Below, one piece after another: positions 34,317 through 47,265 of a stretch of 64,000 nucleotides of DNA (position 1 is its first letter; each line of letters begins with the position of its first letter). The DNA is from Atopsyche davidsoni (taxonomy: Eukaryota; Arthropoda; Insecta; Trichoptera; Hydrobiosidae): positions 2,852,001 through 2,916,000 of the forward strand of contig JAILWY010000022.1 of the NCBI GenBank assembly GCA_022113835.1, given 5' to 3'. Under the pieces are notes generated by a model. It was given only the letters and a program-made list of their open reading frames with translations. It was not told the DNA's origin and did no database searches. A program made the translations under genes and the position numbers.

Positions 34317-37300
34317 TTTTATTTATCTATGTATCAAAGCTTACTGTTTTTAATAAAAAAAATTCAATATCAATATATAAATATAATAAAATTTTCAAAT
34401 TTTCTCCCACCTGTTGCTTTTAGTTTATTTTTTTATGTCAACGCGTTAAAATTTATTTTAAATAATTATTTTACTGAAAATAATGGTAAATATTTTTTTT
34501 TATGTTCGTATTAATTAAGACTTCAAAATTAAAATGCCTTTGTGCTGTTACAGTCTGAAATGAATTATTTCACTGATAAAAACACTTGAACCCAAATAAC
34601 CCTTGGCAATATTTGCAAAGTGAATTTCGCGTGTATTCATAATTAATAACAAAATAAGCGTCAAAGGAATTATTTATTAATTAAGACAACCAAATTGTTC
34701 GTTGATTCCAAGTGTTAATTCTGCGTTGGTTATTTTTCCAACTTTTCTTTATTAAATTCCAATATAAAGCACTTTTGGGATAAATTAATGACTTATAAGT
34801 GAATCCAGCATCGGCGGTTTTGGACTCGAGCGAGTTTATATTGAGATATAAATTAATTACTAAATCAAATATTTTTCATCAGACTATTTGGACTTTAAAA
34901 TAAAATCAATAAGCTAGAAAAATATTATATAATATCAATATAGTACTAAGTTAAATTTTATATACTTAATTGCTTGGTGGTACAAACTGAAGCTATTGAA
35001 ATGAAAATAATTTTTATAGATTCAGTTTATTCACTAAAACTATTTTAATATCATTAGTTAAGAAGCTGTTTTGTTGGAAAAATAATAATTCACAAGAAGA
35101 GAAACAAAAAATTTGTTTAAAGGAATTTTTTGAAAAAAAATAATTTTGTATCAATGATTTTTACATACAAATGTACAATATTTTTTATGACTTTTAGTGG
35201 TGCTTAGTTGCAATTTTTTTTTAATTTTTAGTGAAATGTTGCATTAAGCATTGAATAATTAATGCTGAGTAACAAATCTTTAATTATGCATGTATTTGGC
35301 TTTAAAAATACGTGTAATGGTTTTAAATTATCTTGGTATGTACAACGTTCAGTTTTAATCACAATTTGTAAATGTTAATTTTAAGTTAATTTTTACCAAT
35401 GTTTTGATTAAAAAATATCATTATTTACATGAGATTGATACCAAAATAATATGTGTTCATTATTTTTACAGTAATGATTTTAAAATATATACCAGTTTTA
35501 TATTGCTTGACATAAAAAAATACTTTTCATTTATCTGATATTCGCAAATGTAAATGGAATTTCTCTTATTTCAACAAAAAAAAATACTGTGTTAGGCGTG
35601 CAAAATATTTATGAAAAAACGCAAGTTTTACCTTTCCGATATCGAAAGTTGAGAATTTATATATTTCTCGTTACATGCGCATCACTAAAATTATAAAATA
35701 ATAAATAGTAATAAAATCAATACCAGCTTTTATATTACATTGAATATTTGGTTCGTGGAAGTTTTACCCATTTTTTATTCCAACGTTTCATTGTATATAA
35801 GGAATATAAATATGTAAAGGCGGAAACATGGACCGATAATAAATACAAAGCCTAACATTTTCTGTATTCTCTAATAATGTCTTATTTAAATTTTCCTTCT
35901 AAGTAAAATACGTATTCCGAAAAATACAACATGATTTATTACATATGAAAAATAATTCATTATCAAATGATTTACATTGAATTCTGGTTTCAATTCTTAT
36001 AATTTTTATCTGATTGGATTAGCTCGTAGAAATTTGAAACCAACAAAGTACACATTTCATTATTTATGTTTATTGTTTCTAACAATACATAATCCAAGCG
36101 TAATCTCAATAAAATAAATAATAAAGTAAGTACGAAAATAATTTGGAGTGATAATTTTTATATTTATTTTGAAAGCTAGTTTATGTCTAGTATCCTTATT
36201 TAAACCGGAAAATTTACTTGCTAGTATTATGATGTTGATCATAATATTGTAAACATTTAATTTCGACCAACTCGGCCGGCTTTGACGGAGCAGAAGGTTG
36301 TTTTCTTAAAATTCTACCCCAAGAATGCAAGAAGTTTCAGGAGAACGCAGGCACGTCCGCTTATAAGGACCGGAAAGCCTCCCTTGGCCTAAAATAATTC
36401 CACCTCCTCCGGAACAAAGTATAACCCAATTCAAAAAGTTATTTCCGTTTCCCTTATTTCTTTAGGATATCTTCATTACCATTACGCCCCTTTAAAGAAG
36501 GGTTGTCGGGAGAAACAATAAACAATGAATAATTTTAATCAATTTATTAAATACGCAACTGTATATTCAATAGAAATGTAACGATTACTTCAAATGTTAA
36601 CAACGCCGTTTTACGAAGGTTCTATCAAATAAAAAGCTGCACAAAGATGTTTATAATAACATTATAGTTTTATATAAAACACCATAATGTTAGCAGCTTA
36701 ATATAATATTGTTTAAAATACCTGTGTTTTTTTCGAGCAACAAAATTTTATCTCTCTACTTCTACTATATTCCATATTTATTTCTTGATTTAATGAATTT
36801 TATATAAAATTAAACCTAGCGGATGGAAACACTTGTGTAATTGCTTTATAAATATAATAAATAAAATTGATAAACTTGTTTTCTATCAATATTAATTAAT
36901 AACATAACAATCGTGGGAAATTATTCATAACGAAATTATGGACTTAAATTTAAAGTTTTACTTTATATGCTTTTGCTGAAAGATGATTTTTTTTAAACCC
37001 TCAACCCTGTCTGCCTTCAGCTGACCCACCTGGCGATCTCAGGTAATTATGATTACAGTATAATTAATTTCTTGAGTTCATTAAGAGCAAAGGTTCTGTG
37101 TTGAGTTTTAAGACATCACTTTCAAGAGAATCTTCGCCGACAGGCTATTACAGTGAATTTAATCAAAGTGATACTGAAGACGAAGAAAAGTCTTTTTGGA
37201 GTATTTTTAATCAACCGCGATCAATTTTGAGTTTATAAAAAATATATAATTTATTTATGTTTCTATAAAATTCAACAAGGGATTCCTGAAAGTATAAGAG

Positions 37301-37500
37301 ACTATCTTAAAGTATAAAGCTTTACATTATATTTTTTCAAATTTTCAGAAATGTGGTGAAGGCATAATCATTTTATTTTGAGAGTCGTCAGAATGTTCAT
37401 TCATTAAAATATATTTTATTATATATTTTAAATAATTATAAAATCGAGAATATTACTGAAATTGTGATCATATAATACTAAAAATATTAAACATATTATA

Positions 37501-37605
37501 ATGGCTTTAAGGAGTTTCGTTGATTTTTGATCGATAGATCTTTGGTTCTATTCCTATTCTGGCAGGTGAATCCTAAAATGATATATTTGTATTGACAGTC
37601 TACAT
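37501..37605 (+). repeat. tRNA-Lys-like SINE fragment, copy 2
   Basis: GGTTCTATTCC at 37544-37554 is close to a pol III B box. Upstream TTGA-TTTTTGA-TCGA could be an anticodon arm with TTT (Lys). The downstream AATCCTAAAATGATA matches AATCCTGAAATGGTA in the copy at 22339. The A box is worn. Sharing of sequence past the tRNA-like part is what suggests a SINE. Confidence 0.5.
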
Positions 37606-39589
37606 ATCGAAAAAAATCTCTATTTATTTAAGAATATATTTTTTTTATACAAAAAAGCCAATGACCTTATTATTATAAATAATTCACCAAGTCATGAATA
37701 AAATATTTTTTTCGTGTTTCGAGCCATCCATGTTTTACAAATAATAATATATCTCATCAGCGCTAATAATAAAAGCAAAAAATATATTTTTCAATGTTTA
37801 AAATATACGATATAAACTCTTATAAGAAAAAAAAAACATTTTTTTCATATAAAAGACTCCTTGAAAACAATATTTTAGAAGCCTTCAGAATTTAATGAGA
37901 CCTCATGCTATATTTTTTAAAAGTACTTAAAATTTATTGCAAAATTCAATATTAAGACGGTGATTATAATAAAATACAACGAATATTAATAGCCAGCTGG
38001 CTAAAAGATTACGAACATTTTAAATATTTTATATATGTACATATTTTACCTAATGGGCTTTTAGTGATATTGTTTTAGTATATAATTTTAAAAATAAAGC
38101 TAATGCATGCAGCGTTTTTTTTTTTGTTAAAAATATTTACAAACAGTAACTTTAAAAAATCAAAATATTGTTAAAAAATGATTTAAAAAATTAACAAAGT
38201 TTTTTATTTTTTTTCAGTATTAAGCGTGATTTTTAGATATCAAATAACTATGTTTTAGAATCATTAATATTATTTCCTAACCTATAAGATTTTATTTCAT
38301 AACGACAAAATGTTATTTGTTAATTTTAATTTATTAAATATGATACTTTATTAATATCAGAATCTATATATAGCTAGTTTGTTTAAATGCTTTTTGCTAT
38401 ATACTTAAATGATCATTTTATAAAATCGTTTTTTAAAGCAATTATGGTGTAGTTTAAAAAAATGCATGTCACGTTTTAGAAGCTTTAATTACTATTTCGC
38501 ATGAACATGAAAATTTAAAATATTGATTTTTACATTTTTTTAGTATAACAAGTTGCAGTTCTTAATAGCTTTACAGAAATCCAAGTTACAAGGTACAAAA
38601 GTTATTTTACAGTTTTTACTATATACTGTAATTTAATATTATATACTTAAATTACAGCATTGCTTAAAAGCGTTTACAATATTAAATAAAAGTATTATCA
38701 AATTTTATATAGGTAAAAAAATAACCATATTTTAATACAATTTCAAAAAATTAAAAAAAAACATAATATAAACAGCTAAATGGCTAAGAGACAACGATTT
38801 CTTCGGAAGCTCATAAAAACCTCTATATTCGTTTTTGTTGCTGAAATGTGGAGTAATACAAATTATACCGGTCTGACGAAAATAAACATTTAATTAATGC
38901 TTTATTCGTGTTGTGTCTGGTATAATAAAAAAAACCGGTTTATTAATCATCGTAACTCGCTTTTTATTTGAGGTTTGATAGAGGGGCGTAAATTTTTTTA
39001 TATCTGTGTAAAATTTTAACAATTACGTAAATATACTCGAATTTATCATAAAATTTATTACTCTGCATTCTTGAAAACAATTGTAATAAATTTAAAAAAA
39101 TATATATTAAGGGTGCTGAAATTTTCGCTGGAAATAATAAAATTCGTGCGATAATTTTCATTATCATGGTGGGATCTCGCGTCGCGGTTACTGCCAGAAA
39201 GAACCCCATGGAAGGGGTTGGATGGGGAAATATCAGAGCCCTGGACTTAGCTGGGTTAGCCAAACAAAAACACATGGTTTTAGATCGTGTATCGCGTCAT
39301 AGATGCGCTAATCGATGCCGTTGAGCTTATTAAGCTAATAATGCAGTAAATTTCAGTCAAAAATAAGGCTTTGATACTGACTTATATTAAATCTACCCTA
39401 AATATGAACTTTAACATAAAATATACCATCGTGCATGTATGCACTTCAATATTTTATCAAGAAGGCTTCATGACTAAAAAAACTTAAAAAGAAACTATTG
39501 AAACATATTTTTTTTAAATATATTATTGATTTTGTGAAGACTGTCTCACAGGAAGTACGATTTTTCCTAAACAGGTTTTATTGATTGAT

Positions 39590-39777
39590 AATGATTAAGT
39601 ACATTTTTTTAAATATTGAAAATTGATTAAATAAACTCTCTCTATCATCGTGATTTGTGTGGGATTTGATTGATCCCACATCTCCAAGCTTACATGGCCG
39701 GTGCATTACCAATTATACCAACGAATTACTTGTACTAAGCAAGAATTTTTAGATTTGAAAAAATGTACTTAATCATT
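39590..39777 (-). repeat. tRNA-Thr-like repeat inside a 20 bp perfect inverted repeat
   Basis: On the minus strand, 39722-39655 reads TTGGTATAATTGGTAATGCA (D-arm and A-box-like), a weak anticodon arm with loop CATGTAA (TGT, Thr), and a T-arm-like GTGGGA..TCCCAC hairpin. It sits between AATGATTAAGTACATTTTTT at 39590-39609 and its exact reverse complement at 39758-39777. The acceptor stem is missing, so it is not a working tRNA. A tRNA-derived SINE or MITE that captured a tRNA-like piece are both possible. Confidence 0.5.
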
Positions 39778-42700
39778 TTAAATATTTTTTTTTTACTAAT
39801 AAAAAAAAATAAATCTGATGACACATCTCTGCAATATTTACAGGCAGGTCATATGAAAGCGACTGGTTGTTCACACAAAAAGCGTTCAAACAATTAATGT
39901 CAGACAGAATTTACGCCTTGGTGACCCTTCGTGCGAGCAATTTTCTTTATTTCATCAAATAATTCGTTTTAATTTCAATTTCGGAGCCCGACTGGGCCTG
40001 AAAGACGTAAATTAAAGTTTAATTTTAATAGGAAAAAAATTACGATTAAAAGTCGCAATGTTCGTGTTTCGCTTTGTGGAAATATTTTCATGGTGACTGC
40101 ATCACTATTTAACATTAATTTGAGGGTATTTACTTTAGAAAATTGAAATACTTTAAATGCTTTTCTGTAATGATCTATAATAGATTAGTTGACTTGTAAT
40201 GATTGTATAGGGATATGTTTTGGAAGTAGCTTACTGTGGTGTAGAGTTATTGTTATTATTTATAAAACCAGCTGCAGAAGAAATATCAAATCTAAATACC
40301 ATAGCTTTATTAGAAAAGGATTGTATAATAATTATTTTAGACAACAGCAATATAAAGCTGCAGTGAAGAAGAATTCTCCATAAGAATACTATCAACAGAT
40401 ATAAAAATACTTCATTGAGATGTTCACCAACCTCTTCTGAAGAACCAAACGACATAACTATAAATAATTTAATATTCAATAACTAATTAAAATTTGAAAG
40501 ATTAATTTTAAATCATACTGTAAAATCACCCTAGAGAAAACATTAATCAAAAAATACATTACAATTTCCGTAAAACGAAAGTTCATGCTTCATCGAAAAA
40601 ATTTAACCGGAAGGTATAAAAAAAATAATCTTTTTTCTCAGCTCCCTCTTTGATCTGTTTCTGACATCAATGCTGACTTAATTTTTTTTTAACTTTCACC
40701 ATTTCCGGTGAAAGAGAGCGTTGCCGGAAATACTCTTAATTCGACTAATCCGATCGGGCTGATATCTGCGGACGTCCGTCGGGTTTCGCGGCTTTTCGGA
40801 CACTCGCTGAAATTAGTTTATTATATTATTAACGAAGGCTTTTGCGGAACCTTCTGCATATTTATGAAGCCCTTCGGGATGTTCCGGGAAAGTATTATAA
40901 ATTTAACCAATTTCAAATTATTTCAGTGATTATTAACGACTAGAAAAGTTTCCAATTAATTACAAATTTTTTTTTAACAAAAGAACTTTTTTATTGCGTG
41001 GTTTCGATTTGACTAAATATTTTCACTTTCAGAAATTTTTATAAGGTAAGCAATAAATTAAAAAATGCTGATTTATGTGTTATTACATACTGACATATTT
41101 AAGACAGTTCATAAATTTAATTTAATTTTACAAAAATTTATTGACCAACAATTTTTTGTAAACTGAATTTCGTGGTTTATAAAACACTATTATTCTTCAC
41201 CTTTTATGTGATTTAATGAAATTTATTATAACCTGTATATACTCACTTAAATAAAGAGTATATATATTTACAAAAAACTGACTATAAAATTAAAATAAAT
41301 TATCAATTTTTATAAGAAATCGACGAGTGTTTTTTTTTTATTGAAACTCCCTCTTAAAATACTAGTTTATTTTTTATTAAAGCCTGGCATAATTTTCCAT
41401 AAATTTAAATATAAACTATTTTTTCAGAGTGTCATCGCCTTCAGGTAGTGTTTTCTGAAAACGAGCTGCGTTTGTTGTGTAATAAGGGTAGACTGAAAAG
41501 CTGAGAAATTGGCTTGAGAGGGTGTGGGCGGCGCGTAACGAGATCCTGAAGGATGTGTGGGAGGGTCTTTGAAGTTCTAATGTGAAAATACAGGCAATTA
41601 TCACTTTTATTAAGATTAATTAAAAAGAAAACGTCGTTATTTTCTACAGTAATTTATTTTTCCCTGGTGATCTGCTCTAAAGGCGTTTTTTTTTTTCAAA
41701 TTTAACATCACTCGTAAAATGCATATTTTTCATTAAAAATAGTTTACTGATGATTTATTTTGCACGTCGCATACAAATTTGTACTGGACAAATTTTTTCA
41801 ATGAATCAAAATTATCAGTAAGAAAAAAGTATTGAATAAATATGCTTTTTTTAACTAATAAGTAATTTAGTTTCAACCCCCTCCCCCACCCTGTTTTACG
41901 TGCTCATCACATAATTCGCCATCAGTATAAAGATAAATGACTTAACGTGTTACACACAAAATTTGCATTTATATCGAAAGCTCTACTTACAAATTGATCT
42001 TCGTTCAGTCAAAGTTAGAAACACAGCCTTGCATATACATAATACACAATGGGTAGTTGAAAAAAAAAAAACATTTACAGTTCAAAAAGCACAACTATTA
42101 TAAAGTCTTAACATTCTTTGAAATGAAATATTATAATGAGGTCTATCATCGAAGAATAAAGTCAATTCGATATTTTCTATTCTCAGATCTCTCAAAATTT
42201 TTCAACTGAACTTTTTTGTGGGGTGAATTATATTACCTTATTTCCAGATATACAGAGCTATTTTTATTTCTAATAATGCCTTACACTCCAATAATCTTTA
42301 AAAAAATAGCAAATACTTCATATATATATAACTAGCGTAGTGCGTATATTTAAATCATATAATGAATATATTAGTTTATTCATAATAGTTTGGAGATCAT
42401 CCATTTATGTTTGATGAAGAAAAAAAAAATTACTTATAGAATATTAATATAACATTTTCAAAGTGTCTTTATTGATACGCAAACGAAAACGGTAACGCTT
42501 CACAAATTCCATAAAATTTTACACAAAAAGTGTATTTACTTTGAAACTAAATATTTTTAGTATTCAGAGCATTTTTACTATCATATTTTAAACTACGTTT
42601 ATCAAATCAATTTCTAGTAATTATTTTACCTGTCAGTAGTTGAATTACTGTAGTACATTTGCCTAGACTAATCAATAATATTAATATTATGATTTATAGA

Positions 42701-45624
42701 AGATCCTTCGTCCCTTGGAGAATTAAGTGGGTATCGTTATACCAGAGTGCCCAAGTAATATTTTGAATGATTGATTGTAAATTTGATTACATATATTTTG
42801 AATACGTTTTTATCAAAGTGAAATATCAATTCTTTCTTGCATGCTCATAAAGTATTACTATAACAACATTTAATATTCTTAATATTGATTTAATATATAT
42901 TTCTTTAACCTATTAACCTTAAATATAATCAGCATACAAAACCTGTTATTGTTTTATACATTTTTATTAAATTACGTTAAAAATGACACGATTAAACGAT
43001 AAGAGCTTATTAATGATAAACTACATTGTATAGTAAATAAGGTTACCTTTAATAATTATTAAGCATTTAAAATATACCATGAAATATTCAAACATTTGTA
43101 AAAGTTCAATATTATTTAATACTGCCATATGTTTTCATATTTTCCATTGGAGTAAGATTTTGAGTTTAATATTAATTAATCATTGTTAATAATTGTATAT
43201 AAAAAATAAAAAAAATACGTTGCTTACATATTATTTTTACTATCATATTTAATGGGTAGAGTTTCTCTTTGCGTTTATATGAATTTTCAAATATTAACAT
43301 TGAAATTCTTGAGACAATCAGGCAAAGCACTTTGAGTAGAAAATTTGTTATATATAATAAAAAAATATACAGCGTGTCTCATACTGTATACAAGTCTGGC
43401 ATTCCCGTGATAAATAAAGTACGAAAACTGTATGTTCTGTCGCGATGCTCAATGCTTTTATATTTATTGACAATATACTATTGTTATAGAGTCACGTTAT
43501 ATCTAGCACAGATCGTCTCTGAAGTTTCAATTTATTTCGCCATCAGAGCCAACTATGCCTAAAGCCTAAACTTTATTTTTCAATTTAATATTAATTCAGT
43601 GATTTCAATTCCTAAGAAAAAAACCCGACGTCTAGATAATTTCTTATCTTGAAGAAAAATTGTGAAACGATCGCTAAACTTGTTTTATCTTTGACTTTAA
43701 TGGTGTCTAAAAATTTATACATAATTTAACTAGACTTGTAGAATTTTTTTGGTTGTTCATATTTGTTAAAAATTAACAGTTTTTTTAACTCAATGAAAAT
43801 ATAATTTAACTAAACAATTTGTTTAAAGCAAGAAACTAAAAATAAATATAAATTTCATACGAATCAAAAGTACTGGTAGTATTGCATATAGATATTGTTT
43901 TTTTTTTATAAAATGTGTATGCTTTCGTTATAATACATCTTCTCTTTAGTCCAATACGTAGAATATATTATAATATGGTTGTCGTCTGCTTTGAAAAGAA
44001 CTGATTGGTAATGACATACCGCAATTCCAATTCCCTGAAACTCAATACTTCGTGTGTCTCTCCTCGAGAGATATGATTGCCGTACGAAGCCAATTTAAAA
44101 AAATCCTACAAAAAAATTTTATAGTAGACACGCTTTTTCAGCACGAGGTTATTTAATTTTCATATATTTCTATACTTGTCTTCACAGCAGGGTGATTAAC
44201 TTTAATATAACTCTTATATAAACAGCAAATACGATTAGATTTGATCTGGTTTTTTGGGTATTCTTCTGCTTGATGTTTTCACTCCTCTTTTCGTTAAAAT
44301 TTCAAGCAGTCCGTTACTCACGAAACCTATTTTAATTTATTTTCAGTAGTGTAATAAAAAAACCAGATGTAAATCATGATACAATTTTTAATAAAAAAAA
44401 TATATTGGCGTTTCGCTTACAGGGAAGATCGTTACAAATTCCATCCCCGGCTTCTCCAGACTTAGCAAAAAAACACCCCAGAAGAGCCTTCTGATGGCTG
44501 GTAGTCTTGCAAGAAGCAGAGACACATTTCACATTCCCTGAAAGAGCGGGGGATGAAAATAAACCATGGGAACTACCCCTCAATTCACTTCTCGCTATAT
44601 TGGATTTGTCAGGCTTTTCTATTTTTGTTTTATCTCCCAGTGACTATCTTTCAGTGAAGGAAGATTTAATTTTGGAGAGAAGAAAAAGCTTATATTTGAA
44701 ATACAAGTTAAAATAATTTCAATGGTATAGTTTTGAGTTTATTTTTATTCGTAGTATTAGCTTTATTTTTTATAAGATAATAACTGAAAACTCAAAGTTG
44801 AAAAAATTTTTACTCAAAGGGTTATTATTTAATGAACTAATTTTTCAGAATTCACTCGAGCATTTCACCTTACGATAAGCAACTAGATGAATAAATAATT
44901 ACTAATGTGCACGTATACTTTCTGGACATAATATAATACTTTATAATTTTTTAAAACTAAGCATTTATCATTAGCTGTAACACATGTGATAGCCAATAAA
45001 TACAATTGTTTTAACACATTGAATATTTGAACCGTTGAAAAATCTTGATTTTGATTGATCCATTATTTATGATGTAATTTTCCAAGAAAATAAAAACGCC
45101 ACAGAATTTTCATGCACCAAAGCCACGACAAATATAAAGGCTTATTTCGAACTATGAAAACGTATTTACAATCGTTTATGGTAAATAGAGACCGAATAAA
45201 AATACACACATGGAATATAGTGAAAACAAAATAAATAGAGGACAAGTCACAGAATAACACAGGCGATGCTCATTTATAATCCGGTGGAATGAATAAAAAG
45301 AGATGGCTTATTCCAGCAAGGGCTGGATGTCAGCTGATGTCGTGTTTTTGCCCGGCAGGCAATTCTTACGACGACATGGTCCTTTTTGAAAAAATATTAT
45401 TTAAAAAAAAAGTAGACGAGAACATCACTGAAATGATTTTCAGCATTTTCTTGCTTTTCAGGCAGGTGGGAAAAATTGTTATCCTTGGTAACTTTTAGTG
45501 AAAATACTCTGTATTATTTTTATTCCTCCCTGAAACTTTTTGTAAATACTGGTGAAATAATGAAAATTTAATTTATTTTATATAATCTGCCCTGCAAGGG
45601 GTCGATGACAGCGAAAAATTAAAT

Positions 45625-45700
45625 TGGGGGTCCACGAACTGTAAGTGGATCTCATTGGCCATGTTGGCCACGATATGCCCGTTGAGCTAACACAACTGAA
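45625..45700 (-). repeat. tRNA-like SINE head
   Basis: On the minus strand: TTAGCTCAACGGGCATATCG (A-box-like), a GGCC-AACAT-GGCC hairpin, and CAGTTCGTGGACC (weak B-box-like). No acceptor stem. A tRNA-derived repeat is more likely than a gene. Confidence 0.4.
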
Positions 45701-47160
45701 CAACTGTTTTCAACGTACAGTTGTTACAGTGTGAAGCATGATTAAAATTGTATTGAGTTAATGTTTCAAAACATGTTTACTCAAGTCAATCGATTTATAA
45801 ATGTCAAAGATATTTAATGTTTACATACCGACATAAAATATGGCGCACCCTGTATATCAGATTTCAAAAATATGCTTGAAGTTGATGAATTTTATAAAAA
45901 TTAAATATTAGCAAGGCAGGGGTCTACAAAAAACAGGAAAACTCGACAAGGGGTCGACGGGACAAAATAGTTTGGGAACCTATGTCCTAAGGGATGGTTG
46001 ACGCTGATCCCCAAAGCGACCACAAGATATAAGTTTCTAAGACGTAGTACATTTAATCTCTATATAATAATCTCTATGTATGAAATATAAATTATTATTT
46101 ATATATGTATAACCAATTTATTATACCCCCAAGTTCATTTAGTGTGAAAAATTGTACTTTATTCGGACAAGTAGGACAAATTGTTATGTTCAAATAATAC
46201 CCAAATCACGTGTACTTGAGCGGAAAATCGTGTCCCCGGAGTGTTGAACAAAAAAATAAAGGTGCTGAAAACAATTTCCGTTTTGAAAACTGAATAACGG
46301 ACGGAACTTTTCAGGAAGCCTGAAAACTGGGGAGATATGAAGATACAGGAGGTGCGGATAATAAAATACAATACATGCTCTCTGACCGTGTTTTAATGAG
46401 GCGATTTGTATTACAATAGACTCAATGTACATAATACAAGGTTGTAGCAGAAGCTGAATTTGAATAAGGGAAACATTTGTGTTTTAATTTACATTTACAC
46501 AATGTCAAGACTGAAAATATATATTCATTTTAATATAGTACGTCGATTACTTTTACTTTCATCTGCGTTTGTGTGCACTTTTAAACTTTTATTCATCATG
46601 CTATTGAGCTGGAGTTTTGAGCAAACTCATTCATATTTCACACTCAATTAAAAATCTGACTTAAAAAAATAACTCATCTGGATATAACAGGACTTTTTTT
46701 AAAACTATTTTTTGTAAATATTTCAATTATAATTGAAAGCACAAGAAATTATATGAAAAGTTATTCGTGGACTTGATTTAAGATAAGACATCACGTTTAA
46801 TACTACAAATTAAAATTTGGCTTCAAATATTTATTTTTCAAAAAGGACTGAATTTATAATTTAAAGAAAAAGAAATTATAAAAAAATATTTCATTGAGAA
46901 TAACGAATTACAAATGTTTGTTGAGTACATAATTATTTTTTGCTACTTACGTCGAAGTTAATATTTGTTCTAATTTGGGATATGTGTATTTTTATTTACT
47001 CAAAAGTACTTATGATTAGACTTTAGATTTAACATGCTCGCATTTTACCTAAAACACCACCATAATATGGTTTGAGTTTAAAGTTAACAGCTTTTTACTT
47101 ATTATAAAAAATAATTATATATCTAAAAGTATATGACTATGAATTTGTATCTGAAATAAT

Positions 47161-47265
47161 TGGGGATGAAAAGAGGGTATTGAAAAAATTATTCTTGGTG
47201 TCCCTTAGGGATCAATATTCTGCCCTTCATTATTTTGATATATATATAAATAATAAAACGAGATA
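47161..47265 (+). pseudogene. Fossil of a LINE reverse transcriptase (GVPQGS-type motif)
   Basis: From 47197 the frame reads G-V-P-stop-G-S-I-F-C-P-S-L-F, and after a frame change F-D-I-Y-I-N-N. This matches the reverse transcriptase block GVPQGSILGP.LF..YIND of Jockey/CR1/I-type LINEs, with the Gln codon turned into TAG. The neighbouring sequence is too decayed to add more. Confidence 0.55.

Noticed and set aside
38964..39275. 103-codon minus-strand frame containing FPHPTPSMGFFLAVTATRDP
   Set aside because: Slightly repeat-like but I could not tie it to any element or protein.
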